64,000 nt of DNA from contig CAYPFR010000001.1 in assembly GCA_964410285.1 (NCBI GenBank), positions 186,001-250,000 of the forward strand. Direction: 5' to 3'. Below are positions 16,607-24,933 of the stretch, in pieces (the first letter of the stretch is position 1; every line of letters starts with the position of its first letter). Below the pieces are notes generated by a model. The model saw nothing but the letters and a program-made list of their open reading frames with translations, was not told the origin of the DNA and did not search any database. The DNA comes from Fretibacter sp964410285 (GTDB lineage: Bacteria > Pseudomonadota > Alphaproteobacteria > Caulobacterales > Maricaulaceae). The position numbers were made by a program, and so were the translations under genes.

Positions 16607-17707
16607 ATGTCCCAAACCTTGCTTGTGAATAAAAAGGACTTTGCCGAAGTGGCAGTGGTCACCCTAGATGACAGCCCGCTAGAGGCTGGCTGTATTCGGG
16701 TCAAAATCGGGCCTTGGGCGCTGACGGCAAATAATGTCACCTATATGGTTACAGGCGATCAGATTGGCTACTGGCATTATTTCGCCCCGCAGGCTTACGA
16801 CATTCAAATGGACGAGACAGACGGCATTCCTTGGGGGCGCATGCCCGTCTGGGGGTTTGCGCATGTCACCGAGAGCCGGGCAAAGGGTATTCGCGAAGGT
16901 ACGCAAATTTACGGTTTTTTCCCCGTTGCCGATCAGATTGACCTGCGCCCTGTAAAGCTCTCGCCGATGGGCTTTCAGGACGGCACGGAGCACCGCACGA
17001 AACTGCATAGCGTCTATAATAGCTATAGCTTTACTGGCGCTGATCCTTCCCTCGCGATTCACCCTGATTTGCAGCCGATTTTGCGTCCGCTCTTTACCAC
17101 GAGTTTTTTGATCGAGGACTTCCTTGCGGATGAAAACTTCTTTGGCGCGGATCAAGTGCTGCTCCTGTCGGCGAGTTCGAAAACCGCGCTCGGGACTGCT
17201 TTTTGTCTCAAGCAAAGTGGCCGCATAAAAGTGGCCGGATTGACGAGCGCGCGCAATGAGGCCTTTGCGAAAAACACAGGGTTTTATGATGAGCTGAGAC
17301 CTTATAAAGCTGTCTCGGCGCTTGACCCCGCACTGAAAACGGCTGTTGTGGACATGGCCGGTAACGGCGAGGTCATGGCCCGGGTTTACGAACATTTCGG
17401 CGAAAACATTGTTTATAATTGCATGGTCGGAAAATCCCATTGGCAAGGCAAGCGGCCGCCAAAGCCGCAGGCGGGCGCCGCGCCGGTCATGTTTTTTGCG
17501 CCTGACCGCGCGAAACTGCGTTTCTCTGATTGGGGCGCGAAGGGTTTTGCAGAAAACCTCGGCGCGCGCTGGATTCCCTTCCTCTCCGCCGCCGAAGACT
17601 GGCTGACAGTCGATCATAAAGCAGGCGTTGAGCCATTTCTAATAAGCTATAAAGCTTTGCTGGACGGGGAGGCCTCTCCCGATACAGGCCACCTTTTCAC
17701 CCTCTGA
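16607..17707 (+). CDS. DUF2855 family protein
   Basis: This 366-residue protein matches the DUF2855 family, which is distantly related to medium-chain dehydrogenases (MDR). The N-terminal ANNVTYMVTGDQIGYWHYF (around residue 44) and the middle LLLSASSKTALGTAFCLK, an MDR-like nucleotide-binding turn, are seen. Zinc ligands of classical alcohol dehydrogenases are not obvious. The family is often seen beside acyl-CoA and polyketide-like genes in marine bacteria and actinobacteria, but no activity is established. It lies 14 bases after the DUF1330 gene and 27 before the crotonase. Confidence 0.85.
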   Translation: MSQTLLVNKKDFAEVAVVTLDDSPLEAGCIRVKIGPWALTANNVTYMVTGDQIGYWHYFAPQAYDIQMDETDGIPWGRMPVWGFAHVTESRAKGIREGTQIYGFFPVADQIDLRPVKLSPMGFQDGTEHRTKLHSVYNSYSFTGADPSLAIHPDLQPILRPLFTTSFLIEDFLADENFFGADQVLLLSASSKTALGTAFCLKQSGRIKVAGLTSARNEAFAKNTGFYDELRPYKAVSALDPALKTAVVDMAGNGEVMARVYEHFGENIVYNCMVGKSHWQGKRPPKPQAGAAPVMFFAPDRAKLRFSDWGAKGFAENLGARWIPFLSAAEDWLTVDHKAGVEPFLISYKALLDGEASPDTGHLFTL

Positions 17708-17734
17708 TAGGCACATAACCGCGAGGAACCCGCC

Positions 17735-18571
17735 ATGAGCTACACATGTTTTGACGTTTCTATAGAAAACGAGATTGCCCATATCGTGCTTAGCCGGCCC
17801 GAGAAGCGCAATGCTATGATCGCCGAATTTTGGACGGAGCTTCCGCAAATCATCAACGATATTGACGCCGGCAGCAAAGCGCGAGTGATCGTTATTTCCT
17901 CAACGGGCCCTGTCTTTTCCGCAGGCATTGATATTGGCATGTTCTCCGGCGATATTGCGGGGACAGGCGATAAAAACCATCCTCATCATGGACTGAATTT
18001 TTTGCAAAATAACGTCCTCCCCCTGCAAGATAGCTTTACCGCTTTGGAGGCCTGCCGCATTCCCGTGCTCTGCGCTATTCAGGGGGGGTGTTACGGCGGC
18101 GGTGTGGATTTGATCACCGCCTGCGATATGCGTTACGGCACAGAAGACAGCTTTATCACGATTTATGAGATTATGGTGGGTATGACCGCTGATGTCGGAA
18201 CGTTCCCGCGTATTCTTAATCATATGCCCGAAGGCGTCGTGCGGGAGCTGGCATATACGGGCCGTAAAATGCCTGCGCAAGAGTGTAAATCGCGCGGGCT
18301 GTTTAATGAGGTGTTTAAGGATTATGACACGATGATGTCAGCCGTCATGGAGACCGCTGCCCATATTGCAGCCCGACCGCCCCTCGCGGTGCATGGCTGC
18401 AAACATATCATCAACTTTGCACGTGATCACACGACTGCCGATACGCTTCAGCATATCGCCATATGGAATATGTCCATGCTCATCCCCAGCGAAATGACGG
18501 AAGCCATGCAGGCGAATGGGCAAAAACGCGCGGGTAAATTCGCGGATTTGCCTAAACTTAAAAAGGGTTAG
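17735..18571 (+). CDS. crotonase family, dienoyl-CoA isomerase-like
   Basis: This 278-residue crotonase-fold enzyme has the oxyanion-hole segments FSAGIDIGMFSG and QGGCYGGGVDLITACDMRYG. The three acidic residues that distinguish delta(3,5)-delta(2,4)-dienoyl-CoA isomerase (ECH1) appear in place: Asp in GGGVDL, Glu in YEIMVG and Asp in TADVGT. The surrounding text closely follows ECH1. It should therefore shift double bonds in 3,5-dienoyl-CoA during beta-oxidation of unsaturated fatty acids, rather than simply hydrate enoyl-CoA. It is the last gene of the padR-linked operon and is convergent with the TonB receptor gene. Confidence 0.87.
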   Translation: MSYTCFDVSIENEIAHIVLSRPEKRNAMIAEFWTELPQIINDIDAGSKARVIVISSTGPVFSAGIDIGMFSGDIAGTGDKNHPHHGLNFLQNNVLPLQDSFTALEACRIPVLCAIQGGCYGGGVDLITACDMRYGTEDSFITIYEIMVGMTADVGTFPRILNHMPEGVVRELAYTGRKMPAQECKSRGLFNEVFKDYDTMMSAVMETAAHIAARPPLAVHGCKHIINFARDHTTADTLQHIAIWNMSMLIPSEMTEAMQANGQKRAGKFADLPKLKKG

Positions 18572-18587
18572 GCCTTGGGGCGTGCGG

Positions 18588-20669
18588 TTAGAAGGTCGTT
18601 CTGATCGCAAACCGTATGTTTCGCCCGGGCAGCGGCACAAGCTCTTTGAGAAAGGAGCTATGCTGGCGGGCTTCATCATCAAAGAGATTAAGCGCCGAGA
18701 CACTAATTGTAGCGGCTTCGCTAAGGCGCCAATCCGCAAAGAGATTAACAAGCGTATAGCTCTGCGTGGGGCTATCGACGCCGCTGACTTTATTCTGCGC
18801 GGCTGCATAATCAATTTCCCCGCGTAGCTTATAACGTTCGTTCTGCGCCTCTATACCCGTCAAAATTGAAAGCGGCGGAATACGCGGCAAGTTCCCTGTA
18901 TCGGTTTTCGCGCGAACAAATTCGGCGAGTGCGTCGCCTTTGACTTCAAAGCTTCCAATTTCGGCAAGCTGCGCGCCGGCTTGGATTTCAAACCCCGCAA
19001 AACTCGCGTCTTCTGCGGTAAATTCAAACACATCAAGGCCGTCTTCAATCTCGCCCGTGCCGCGCTCGAATATATAATTATCATAATCGGTATAAAATAG
19101 GTTCGCGGTAATGAAATGCCCGTCCTCCCGGTGACGGAACGCGGCTTCAATTCCCGTCGCCCGCTCAAGCCCAAGACTCGGGTCTCCGCGCTCAAATTGA
19201 TCCGTCGCCAAATGCGGCCCATCGGAGTAAAGCTCCTCGGTCGTCGGTGCGCGCTGCGTGCGAAACACCGTCCCGCCAAGGCGGATTGCGTCCGTGAGAT
19301 GGATATCCCCGCCCGCAGATAGGCTCAGCGCGTTAAAGCTTCGGGAGCTGCCGTCCACGGCATTTTCTTGATTTGTGTGCTCAAAGCGCGCCGCCCCCTC
19401 AAGGTGTAGGTCGCCAAGTTCGGTTTGATGAAAGCTATAAACGCCATATTGCTCTGTGGTGGTCGACGGCACAAAAGCTTCCTCGCCAATGGCGGCAAAA
19501 TCACGATTTCTAACTTGCACGCCGTGGGCGGCTTTCCATCCACCGCGTTCGCGCTGAATCGCCTCAAGCCGCAATTCAAACCCTTCATTGGTAAAGACCG
19601 TACCAACCTCGCCCGGAGCTTCAAATTCAGTATGGGAATAATCCGCATAGCCGCCAAAGAGCACGAATTTTTCAATAAAGCCATCTGTCTCTAGCGAGCC
19701 GTTAATATCAATACGGGTTTGCTCAAGGCCAATAGTGACATTTTCCTCTTCTTCCTCTTCTTCCGCGCCGTCTTCCTCTTCGCCTTCCTCATGACCGCCG
19801 GGGACGCCATAATCAGAGGTAAAATGGGAGACCGCAAAGCCGAGAAATCCGCGTTCTCCAATAAAGGAAAGTCCGCCCGTCAGCGCGTCGGTTTCAACAA
19901 AGGAATTTTCAACGGTTCCAAAGGCCTCTTCCTCGCCGTCCTCTTCCGCGCCATTTTCTGCCGCTTCAGCTTCTTCGGCGGCGCGCAGCGCGGCGCTTTC
20001 GGCAAAGCCGGGAATGTCATAGTCTCCCGCCGATTTTGTTGTCCCGTCAAGATGAAGGACAAAATTTCCCAGAGGTATATCCACGGAGCCAGCCGCCTCC
20101 CATCCGCCGTCAACAGTGGTGACACCCGCGCGGGCTGCGCCTTCGATCTTATCGGGCAGGCGGTCAGGGATACGCCCGTCAATTACATTAACAACGCCGC
20201 CTGCGCCCGAACTTCCGTAACGCAGCAGCGCCGCACCGCGCAGCACTTCGATCCGCTCCGCTTGCGCTGGCTCTGCGGCGACGGCATGATCGGGACTGGC
20301 AGAAGACGCGTCAATAGAGCCAACGCCGTTATTGAGGACTCGTACGCGGTCGCCGCCTTGCCCGCGAATAAGCGGCCGGGACGCGCCCGCGCCAAAGCTG
20401 GTGGAGGACACGCCGGGTTCGGACTTTAATGTCTCGCCAAGGGTTAGCGCCAAACGTGAGGCAAGTTCGTCGCCTGTGAGCACAGAGACGCCCGTGATCG
20501 CTTCATCAACAGAGCGGGTCAGCGGGGAGCCTGTGACAATAATTTCATCAACATAAACGCCGCTGTCACTGCTGCGTGTTTGGGCCTGAGCCATTAGGGA
20601 ATAAGCCGTCATTGTGCTCAGCAAAAGGGCCGCGGTTAGGCTGCGGTTAGCCGTATAAGAAAAGGTCAT
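18588..20669 (-). CDS. TonB-dependent receptor, ZnuD-like zinc uptake candidate
   Basis: This 693-residue outer-membrane receptor has a signal peptide ending at MAQAQT, a plug domain from about residue 39 (VDEIIVTGSPLTRSVDEAIT) and a 22-strand barrel ending in the terminal Phe (RTTF). Two stretches are strikingly acidic: residues about 226-249 and 290-309, both in predicted extracellular loops. ZnuD-type receptors carry metal-binding loops, usually with more His than here. The start was placed at the ATG behind AGGATTTATC, because a 69-residue upstream extension has no signal peptide. It follows the small HEHEG protein by 58 bases and is probably in the same Zur-controlled transcript. Zinc as substrate is inferred from this context. 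Confidence 0.82.
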   Translation of the reverse strand: MTFSYTANRSLTAALLLSTMTAYSLMAQAQTRSSDSGVYVDEIIVTGSPLTRSVDEAITGVSVLTGDELASRLALTLGETLKSEPGVSSTSFGAGASRPLIRGQGGDRVRVLNNGVGSIDASSASPDHAVAAEPAQAERIEVLRGAALLRYGSSGAGGVVNVIDGRIPDRLPDKIEGAARAGVTTVDGGWEAAGSVDIPLGNFVLHLDGTTKSAGDYDIPGFAESAALRAAEEAEAAENGAEEDGEEEAFGTVENSFVETDALTGGLSFIGERGFLGFAVSHFTSDYGVPGGHEEGEEEDGAEEEEEEENVTIGLEQTRIDINGSLETDGFIEKFVLFGGYADYSHTEFEAPGEVGTVFTNEGFELRLEAIQRERGGWKAAHGVQVRNRDFAAIGEEAFVPSTTTEQYGVYSFHQTELGDLHLEGAARFEHTNQENAVDGSSRSFNALSLSAGGDIHLTDAIRLGGTVFRTQRAPTTEELYSDGPHLATDQFERGDPSLGLERATGIEAAFRHREDGHFITANLFYTDYDNYIFERGTGEIEDGLDVFEFTAEDASFAGFEIQAGAQLAEIGSFEVKGDALAEFVRAKTDTGNLPRIPPLSILTGIEAQNERYKLRGEIDYAAAQNKVSGVDSPTQSYTLVNLFADWRLSEAATISVSALNLFDDEARQHSSFLKELVPLPGRNIRFAIRTTF

Positions 20670-20727
20670 GATAAATCCTAAAACAGAATAAGGCCGCAGG
20701 CAGGAGGGCCCCGGCGGGAAAACTGGA

Positions 20728-21033
20728 TTAAGAATTGCGGGGCGGAGCTCTTGGCGGGGGCGCGCGAGCGGGCGGGCAGAGGCGCGGCGCGGAGGTAAAG
20801 GCCTCGCGGTAGAGAATAGGGCCGCGCTCAGAGGCGGGTTGATGGCTTCTAAATTCAGGTAGCGGCGCGATGTCATCGGTTTCTACCTGCGTACCGATCA
20901 CGCAAATGGTACCCTCATGTTCATGGCTATCTGTGCCGTAACTTGCCGCATGGGCAAGGCTTAGTCCTTGCAAAATCATGAAAACCATGACCAGCAAGCG
21001 CGACAGCGCGGTTAAACGAAAACAAGAGCTCAT
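20728..21033 (-). CDS. small secreted protein, candidate Zur-regulated
   Basis: This 101-residue protein has a signal peptide of about 30 residues (basic start, hydrophobic core LLVMVFMILQGLSLAHA) and then a mature part with SHEHEGTICVIG, suitable for metal ligands, and a Pro/Arg-rich tail. No known family is recognised. It lies directly downstream of a Zur-box-like palindrome and upstream of the TonB receptor, so it may help zinc capture or delivery in the periplasm. No ribosome-binding site precedes its ATG, and the palindrome ends only 3 bases before it, which suggests a leaderless message. Confidence 0.65.
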   Translation of the reverse strand: MSSCFRLTALSRLLVMVFMILQGLSLAHAASYGTDSHEHEGTICVIGTQVETDDIAPLPEFRSHQPASERGPILYREAFTSAPRLCPPARAPPPRAPPRNS

Positions 21034-21036
21034 TGC

Positions 21037-21054
21037 GCTATGTTATAACAATGC
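21037..21054. promoter_or_regulatory. candidate Zur box
   Basis: GC-TA-TGTTATAACA-AT-GC contains the perfect palindrome TGTTATAACA with matching GC ends. This resembles Zur operators of alphaproteobacteria (AT-rich TRTTATRATATAACA-type cores, from memory). Read on the minus strand, TATAAC inside it can be a -10 element with TTGCGG (21063-21068) as a -35 at 15 bases, giving transcription that begins close to the start codon of the small secreted gene. A zur gene lies at 31.6 kb. Confidence 0.6.
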
Positions 21055-21074
21055 TGCCACCGCCGCAAGGTATG

Positions 21075-22643
21075 TTAGAAGCCTCCGCCCGTTTTAAAGC
21101 CGCCGCCGCGTCGTCCGCCTCCAAAGCCCCCGCCTTTCGGCAAACGAATGCGCGGACTGCGGGGGATGGAGGTGCGAGAGCGCCGCCTAGGGCGGGGATA
21201 ACCCCCGCCGCCATAGCCTCCGCCAAATCCGCCGGAGCCGAAAATATCACCGAGATCAATGCCGCCGCTTTGTCGCCCCCAGCCGCTTTGACGTCGCCGC
21301 GGATTTCGCGGTAAGCGCAGGCCCTCTGTCCAGTCAATACCGCCAAAGTCATTATCGGAATAGCGCTTGACCGTTCGCTGGGCACGTTCGATCTGCGTCC
21401 AGAGGTCTTTGGCACTGCGCCCGCCTTGTAGCACTTGAAGGATCATAGAAGCCAGAAGGTCGCTGCGCTTAAAGGCTGAACTTGGCGCGTCATAGCGGCG
21501 GGCCTTGAAATTCTGGCGCACAGATTGAAGGGCCGACAGCCGCGATTGATAATCACCCAGCAGGCGTTTGGCCGCTTTTTGGTCCGAGAGCAGCTCCGAT
21601 TCTGCCGTAGAAAGCTCCCGCAGCGTTTCCACAGCGCTATCATCGTTACGGGTGTGGGTTTGGGCGGCCAGTAGGCGAAGATGACTGATTTTTTGCTGCG
21701 CCAGCGTCTCAGTCATCAGTGTTTCTGCCTGCTTATAGGGACCGGAGTTTCCGGCGATAATATTGGCGGTATTTTCAAGCTGCTCGGCATGGCGGGCCTC
21801 GGCCCCCGCGAGGTCCGCGTCAATGCTCTCTAGTTTTTTTTGCGCGGCAAGTGAAGCTGCGTGCTTATCGCTCACCCTTTGGCTCACCAGCCACTCGGCT
21901 TCAAATTCCTGCAGCGCGTCTTGGCCTTGCGCGACCTGCGCCGCCAGCCGCTCGGCATGGGCTTCGAGCCGCTGCGGAATGGCTGTCAGCCTTCGATAGT
22001 TTTCGGCCAAGGCGCGGTATTTCGTCAGCCGCGCAATCCCGCCGTCAAGCCATCGCGTTAAAAACCAGCCCTTTTGCTGGGGGGTGCCATATTTGCGAGC
22101 AGATAGATAACTAAAGAAGGGATCACTCCGGTAAGGCGCCCCCTTTTTGGCTTCATCCTCGCGGGCAATCGCAAGTTTTTCATCGGCGCGCACAACGGTC
22201 GCTTCAAGGCTGGCAAGCGCTTCCAACTTTTCGTTATAGACCGCATCTTTGAGCAGGAGTGTTTCGGCCTTGGCCGCGGCCTTATCATAAGCATCCACGG
22301 CCTTTGACGTTTCGCTTTCTTGCGCGCGCCTTTTTTTCTCTGCAGCTTCGACCTCTTTTTCCGAGCGCGCTGCGTTCGCCTGTGCAGCCTTAATCGCCGC
22401 CTCGTGATCTGCTAATAACTTAGCGGCCTGCCGGTCAACATAGCCCAAATCACCACCGGCGCCGTCGCTGATAATATCCAGCCGGTCCCGTGCAATCTGG
22501 CCCATGGCTTCGGTTTTTTGGCGCTGTAAATTCAGCAAGGACTGACCCGCGCGTAGCGGGAGGTCAGCGGCCTCTGCTGTATTTGCCCGCGCTTTGGCAA
22601 TGGCGGCGTCAATCCGGTGCAATATTTTAAGTCCGCTTGTCAT
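21075..22643 (-). CDS. coiled-coil protein with Gly/Arg-rich tail, unknown function
   Basis: This 522-residue protein is not recognised. Residues 1-400 are Ala/Glu/Lys/Gln-rich and predicted coiled coil. There is no signal peptide and no membrane segment. From about residue 435 the chain turns into a basic and glycine-rich tail (RNPRRRQSGWGRQSGG, then GGGYGGGGYPRPRRRSR and GGGFGGGRRGGGFKTGGGF at the very end). Such RG/GY-type disordered tails bind nucleic acid, membranes or partner proteins. The start ATG overlaps the upstream stop as TAATG, so it is coupled to the DUF6384-like gene. It is the last gene of a three-gene operon. Confidence 0.75.
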   Translation of the reverse strand: MTSGLKILHRIDAAIAKARANTAEAADLPLRAGQSLLNLQRQKTEAMGQIARDRLDIISDGAGGDLGYVDRQAAKLLADHEAAIKAAQANAARSEKEVEAAEKKRRAQESETSKAVDAYDKAAAKAETLLLKDAVYNEKLEALASLEATVVRADEKLAIAREDEAKKGAPYRSDPFFSYLSARKYGTPQQKGWFLTRWLDGGIARLTKYRALAENYRRLTAIPQRLEAHAERLAAQVAQGQDALQEFEAEWLVSQRVSDKHAASLAAQKKLESIDADLAGAEARHAEQLENTANIIAGNSGPYKQAETLMTETLAQQKISHLRLLAAQTHTRNDDSAVETLRELSTAESELLSDQKAAKRLLGDYQSRLSALQSVRQNFKARRYDAPSSAFKRSDLLASMILQVLQGGRSAKDLWTQIERAQRTVKRYSDNDFGGIDWTEGLRLPRNPRRRQSGWGRQSGGIDLGDIFGSGGFGGGYGGGGYPRPRRRSRTSIPRSPRIRLPKGGGFGGGRRGGGFKTGGGF

Positions 22644-23605
22644 TACCACTCCACGATAAAGCCAAGCGGCCAATCTTTGGCGCCGTCAAAATCAAGCGTA
22701 GGGGTTAGCACGCCGCGCGGCTTTGCGCCCAAAATATCATTTTGGATAATCTGGTCGTCTTTTTTATCGGCGGCCACTTTGTCAAACACGGCCTTTGGTA
22801 CGCGCACGCCAAATTTGTTTACGTGCTTTGTGCTTTTATAAACCTCATCTTCAATCGGCAGGCTCAGGACTTGGCCCTCCGTATCTAGCGCTTCCACGAT
22901 CAGATAGAAATTGCGAATGTCCGCATTGGTTTCGCTATCAAGATATACGCCGCTCGCCTCGCCGTGGCGCGAGACAATCCTCAGGGCATAGCTTTGGGTG
23001 AGCGAGAGGGCCAGCGCCTCAAGCCGCTCGGCTTTCTCCTGCGCTGCTGCTGCATCTTGGCGGCTTAGCGCGAGCTCGCCCTGCGCGAAAATATCCTCGG
23101 CCTGCGTTTTTAAGGCCTCGGTTTTTGCGGCGGCAATCGCTCGCTCCCGCGCCGCGTCAAGGCGATCTGGTAGGACGGTAGATATCAATGTCTGGGCGTT
23201 TTTAGCTTTGATTTGGGCAGGCCGAACAAAGCCGGCATAATTCACCGCAAGCACAGAGCCGATAATAAAGCTGATGGTATAAATTAAGGGCAGCCATTTT
23301 CTTCGGCTGATATAGATCCGCGCAAGCGATGTCATTATCCCCTTTTTGGGCGGCTGGAAAGCAAAGCGTTCTTCCTCCAGCGCTATCACTCCGTCCATAA
23401 GAACATCATCGGGAACTGTAATGCCTTGGGCTTTATAAATATTACGCAAGCGCGCAATCAGATCCTCGCGGCGTTCTACGGCATTTAAATCGCTCGCCGT
23501 CATTTCTCGCTCATGCCGCAATGTATCGACCACATCCATGGCCAGCATGATGTCATCAAGCGTTTCCGCTTTGCCGCTGGGCGCTAAAGGAAGAGTCGTG
23601 CTCAT
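22643..23605 (-). CDS. DUF6384-like single-pass membrane protein
   Basis: This 320-residue protein has a cytoplasmic N-terminal domain (LDDIMLAMDVVDTLRHERE near residue 16, then RLRNIYKAQGITVPDDVLMDG), one clear membrane helix at about 104-127 and a C-terminal part with a helical stalk and then a beta-rich domain (residues about 210-320) likely in the periplasm. From memory the N-terminus matches the family called DUF6384; the assignment could not be checked. No activity is known. It lies between two coiled-coil proteins in an operon and could anchor them to the membrane. It starts 48 bases after the preceding gene. Confidence 0.72.
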   Translation of the reverse strand: MSTTLPLAPSGKAETLDDIMLAMDVVDTLRHEREMTASDLNAVERREDLIARLRNIYKAQGITVPDDVLMDGVIALEEERFAFQPPKKGIMTSLARIYISRRKWLPLIYTISFIIGSVLAVNYAGFVRPAQIKAKNAQTLISTVLPDRLDAARERAIAAAKTEALKTQAEDIFAQGELALSRQDAAAAQEKAERLEALALSLTQSYALRIVSRHGEASGVYLDSETNADIRNFYLIVEALDTEGQVLSLPIEDEVYKSTKHVNKFGVRVPKAVFDKVAADKKDDQIIQNDILGAKPRGVLTPTLDFDGAKDWPLGFIVEW

Positions 23606-23653
23606 ATTAGGCTGGCCGTGATTGCAAGGTGCGGATCATGGATATCATTCGAT

Positions 23654-24829
23654 CTAGATCAGGCCTAACGTGGTCGCCGCGCCTGTTTCGGCAAGCCGCG
23701 CCAGGCGGCGCTTACCATCCTCCACAATGTCACGAATTTCGGCTGAGTTATCCGTCGCCATTTCCCGCATCTCCGCGATAATATCTTGAGAGCGTTCCTG
23801 ATAGGTGACAACGGCGTCCAGCAATTTTTTCACGGCCGCCGCCGAGACGGTCGGGCCATAGCCAGCTTTGATGGCCGCTTCCTGCACATTGTCCCCGACC
23901 TCCGCGAGGACCTCAAGACTGTCTTCAATGCCTTTTTTCATCGCGTTTAGCGTTTGTGTGCTTTCATGCAGGCCATGCATTCCGGTGAGCGTGGCTGTAA
24001 GCGCGGTGAGGACGACTTCATTTGTACCAAAGAAAGATATAGACTGGGCGTAGACCCGCTCTTTGGCATTTCGCATCTGTACAAGACGGCTCATGACAAC
24101 TTCGGAGGTGTTGTAGCCGACGGTCAGATTGTCGGATAAATCTTTGGCGATCTGATACCGCTTATCCGCATTTTGCAAGGCGCGCAGGGCTTCGTCGCGT
24201 TTTAATTCAAGTTTGGCGCGCGCGGTTTGCTCATCTCCCGTAAAGGCTTCCAGCGTAGCCACGGCTTCACTGACTTTGTTCTTGCGGGTTTCCAATTGTT
24301 TTTCAGCTTTTTTCAAAACATCAAATGAAAGCACTTCGGAGTTTTTCATCGCGCCGCGAAAATCCATATAGGCCTCAAGGATAAGCTGCTCGCGTTCTAT
24401 CTGATTTTTGGTTTCCATGGCGACATCAAGGTAAAGTTCTTTGATTTTTCCAAAGCGCGAGGCAATGGAGCCGCGCCGCATCTTCATCCAGATATTTGAT
24501 AGGCGCTCCATTGTATTAATTTTACCATCTGCATATTGATCGACCAAGGCTTTGCTATCATCGCGGATAGAATTAAAGGCGGTGGTAATGCCCTCATAGC
24601 GCGCGGCAACTTTAATGTTGGAGACCTGCTCGCGCACGACCTCGTTAAAATAGCTGGCTTGATCAAGCGTGCGGGCAATGGCGGTGACTTTTTCTGGGGC
24701 AAGGTCATTGATCTGGTTTAGGAGGGTGATGATCGGCACGGGGTCGCTATCGCCTTTTAATAAGCCAAGCTCACGTAGACCTCCTAGCGCTTTATCCAAA
24801 TATTGTAGCGTACTTAAACTCTTGGCCAT
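23654..24829 (-). CDS. long helical cytoplasmic protein (TelA-like?), first gene of operon
   Basis: This 391-residue protein is almost entirely helical without signal peptide or membrane segment, and is preceded by a good site (TAGGAGATCTCC). Features include KVTAIARTLDQASYFNEVVR, MERLSNIWMKMRRGSIASRF and LTATLTGMHGLHESTQTLNA. The overall layout recalls TelA-type toxic-anion-resistance proteins, and homologues I remember are labelled only 'cell surface protein', a label the sequence does not support. It begins a three-gene operon with a membrane DUF6384-like protein and a Gly/Arg-tailed coiled-coil protein. Function unknown. Confidence 0.75.
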   Translation of the reverse strand: MAKSLSTLQYLDKALGGLRELGLLKGDSDPVPIITLLNQINDLAPEKVTAIARTLDQASYFNEVVREQVSNIKVAARYEGITTAFNSIRDDSKALVDQYADGKINTMERLSNIWMKMRRGSIASRFGKIKELYLDVAMETKNQIEREQLILEAYMDFRGAMKNSEVLSFDVLKKAEKQLETRKNKVSEAVATLEAFTGDEQTARAKLELKRDEALRALQNADKRYQIAKDLSDNLTVGYNTSEVVMSRLVQMRNAKERVYAQSISFFGTNEVVLTALTATLTGMHGLHESTQTLNAMKKGIEDSLEVLAEVGDNVQEAAIKAGYGPTVSAAAVKKLLDAVVTYQERSQDIIAEMREMATDNSAEIRDIVEDGKRRLARLAETGAATTLGLI

Positions 24830-24933
24830 GGAGATCTCCTATCCGCATTTTGCCCGGTAGATTACCCTATCGGGACCGCGACTATAGAGGCTGGGCGGTA
24901 AGATTTAAAGCCAATTTCAGCGCAGGGCTGCTA

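Noticed and set aside
16679..17617. Long open frame (about 312 codons) on the minus strand inside the DUF2855 gene
   Set aside because: It is an antisense shadow of a well-supported gene, with no ribosome-binding site and no family likeness.
19719..20429. Open frame on the plus strand within the TonB receptor
   Set aside because: It is the complement of the acidic-loop and plug region. Its composition reflects the Glu codons, and no domain is recognisable.
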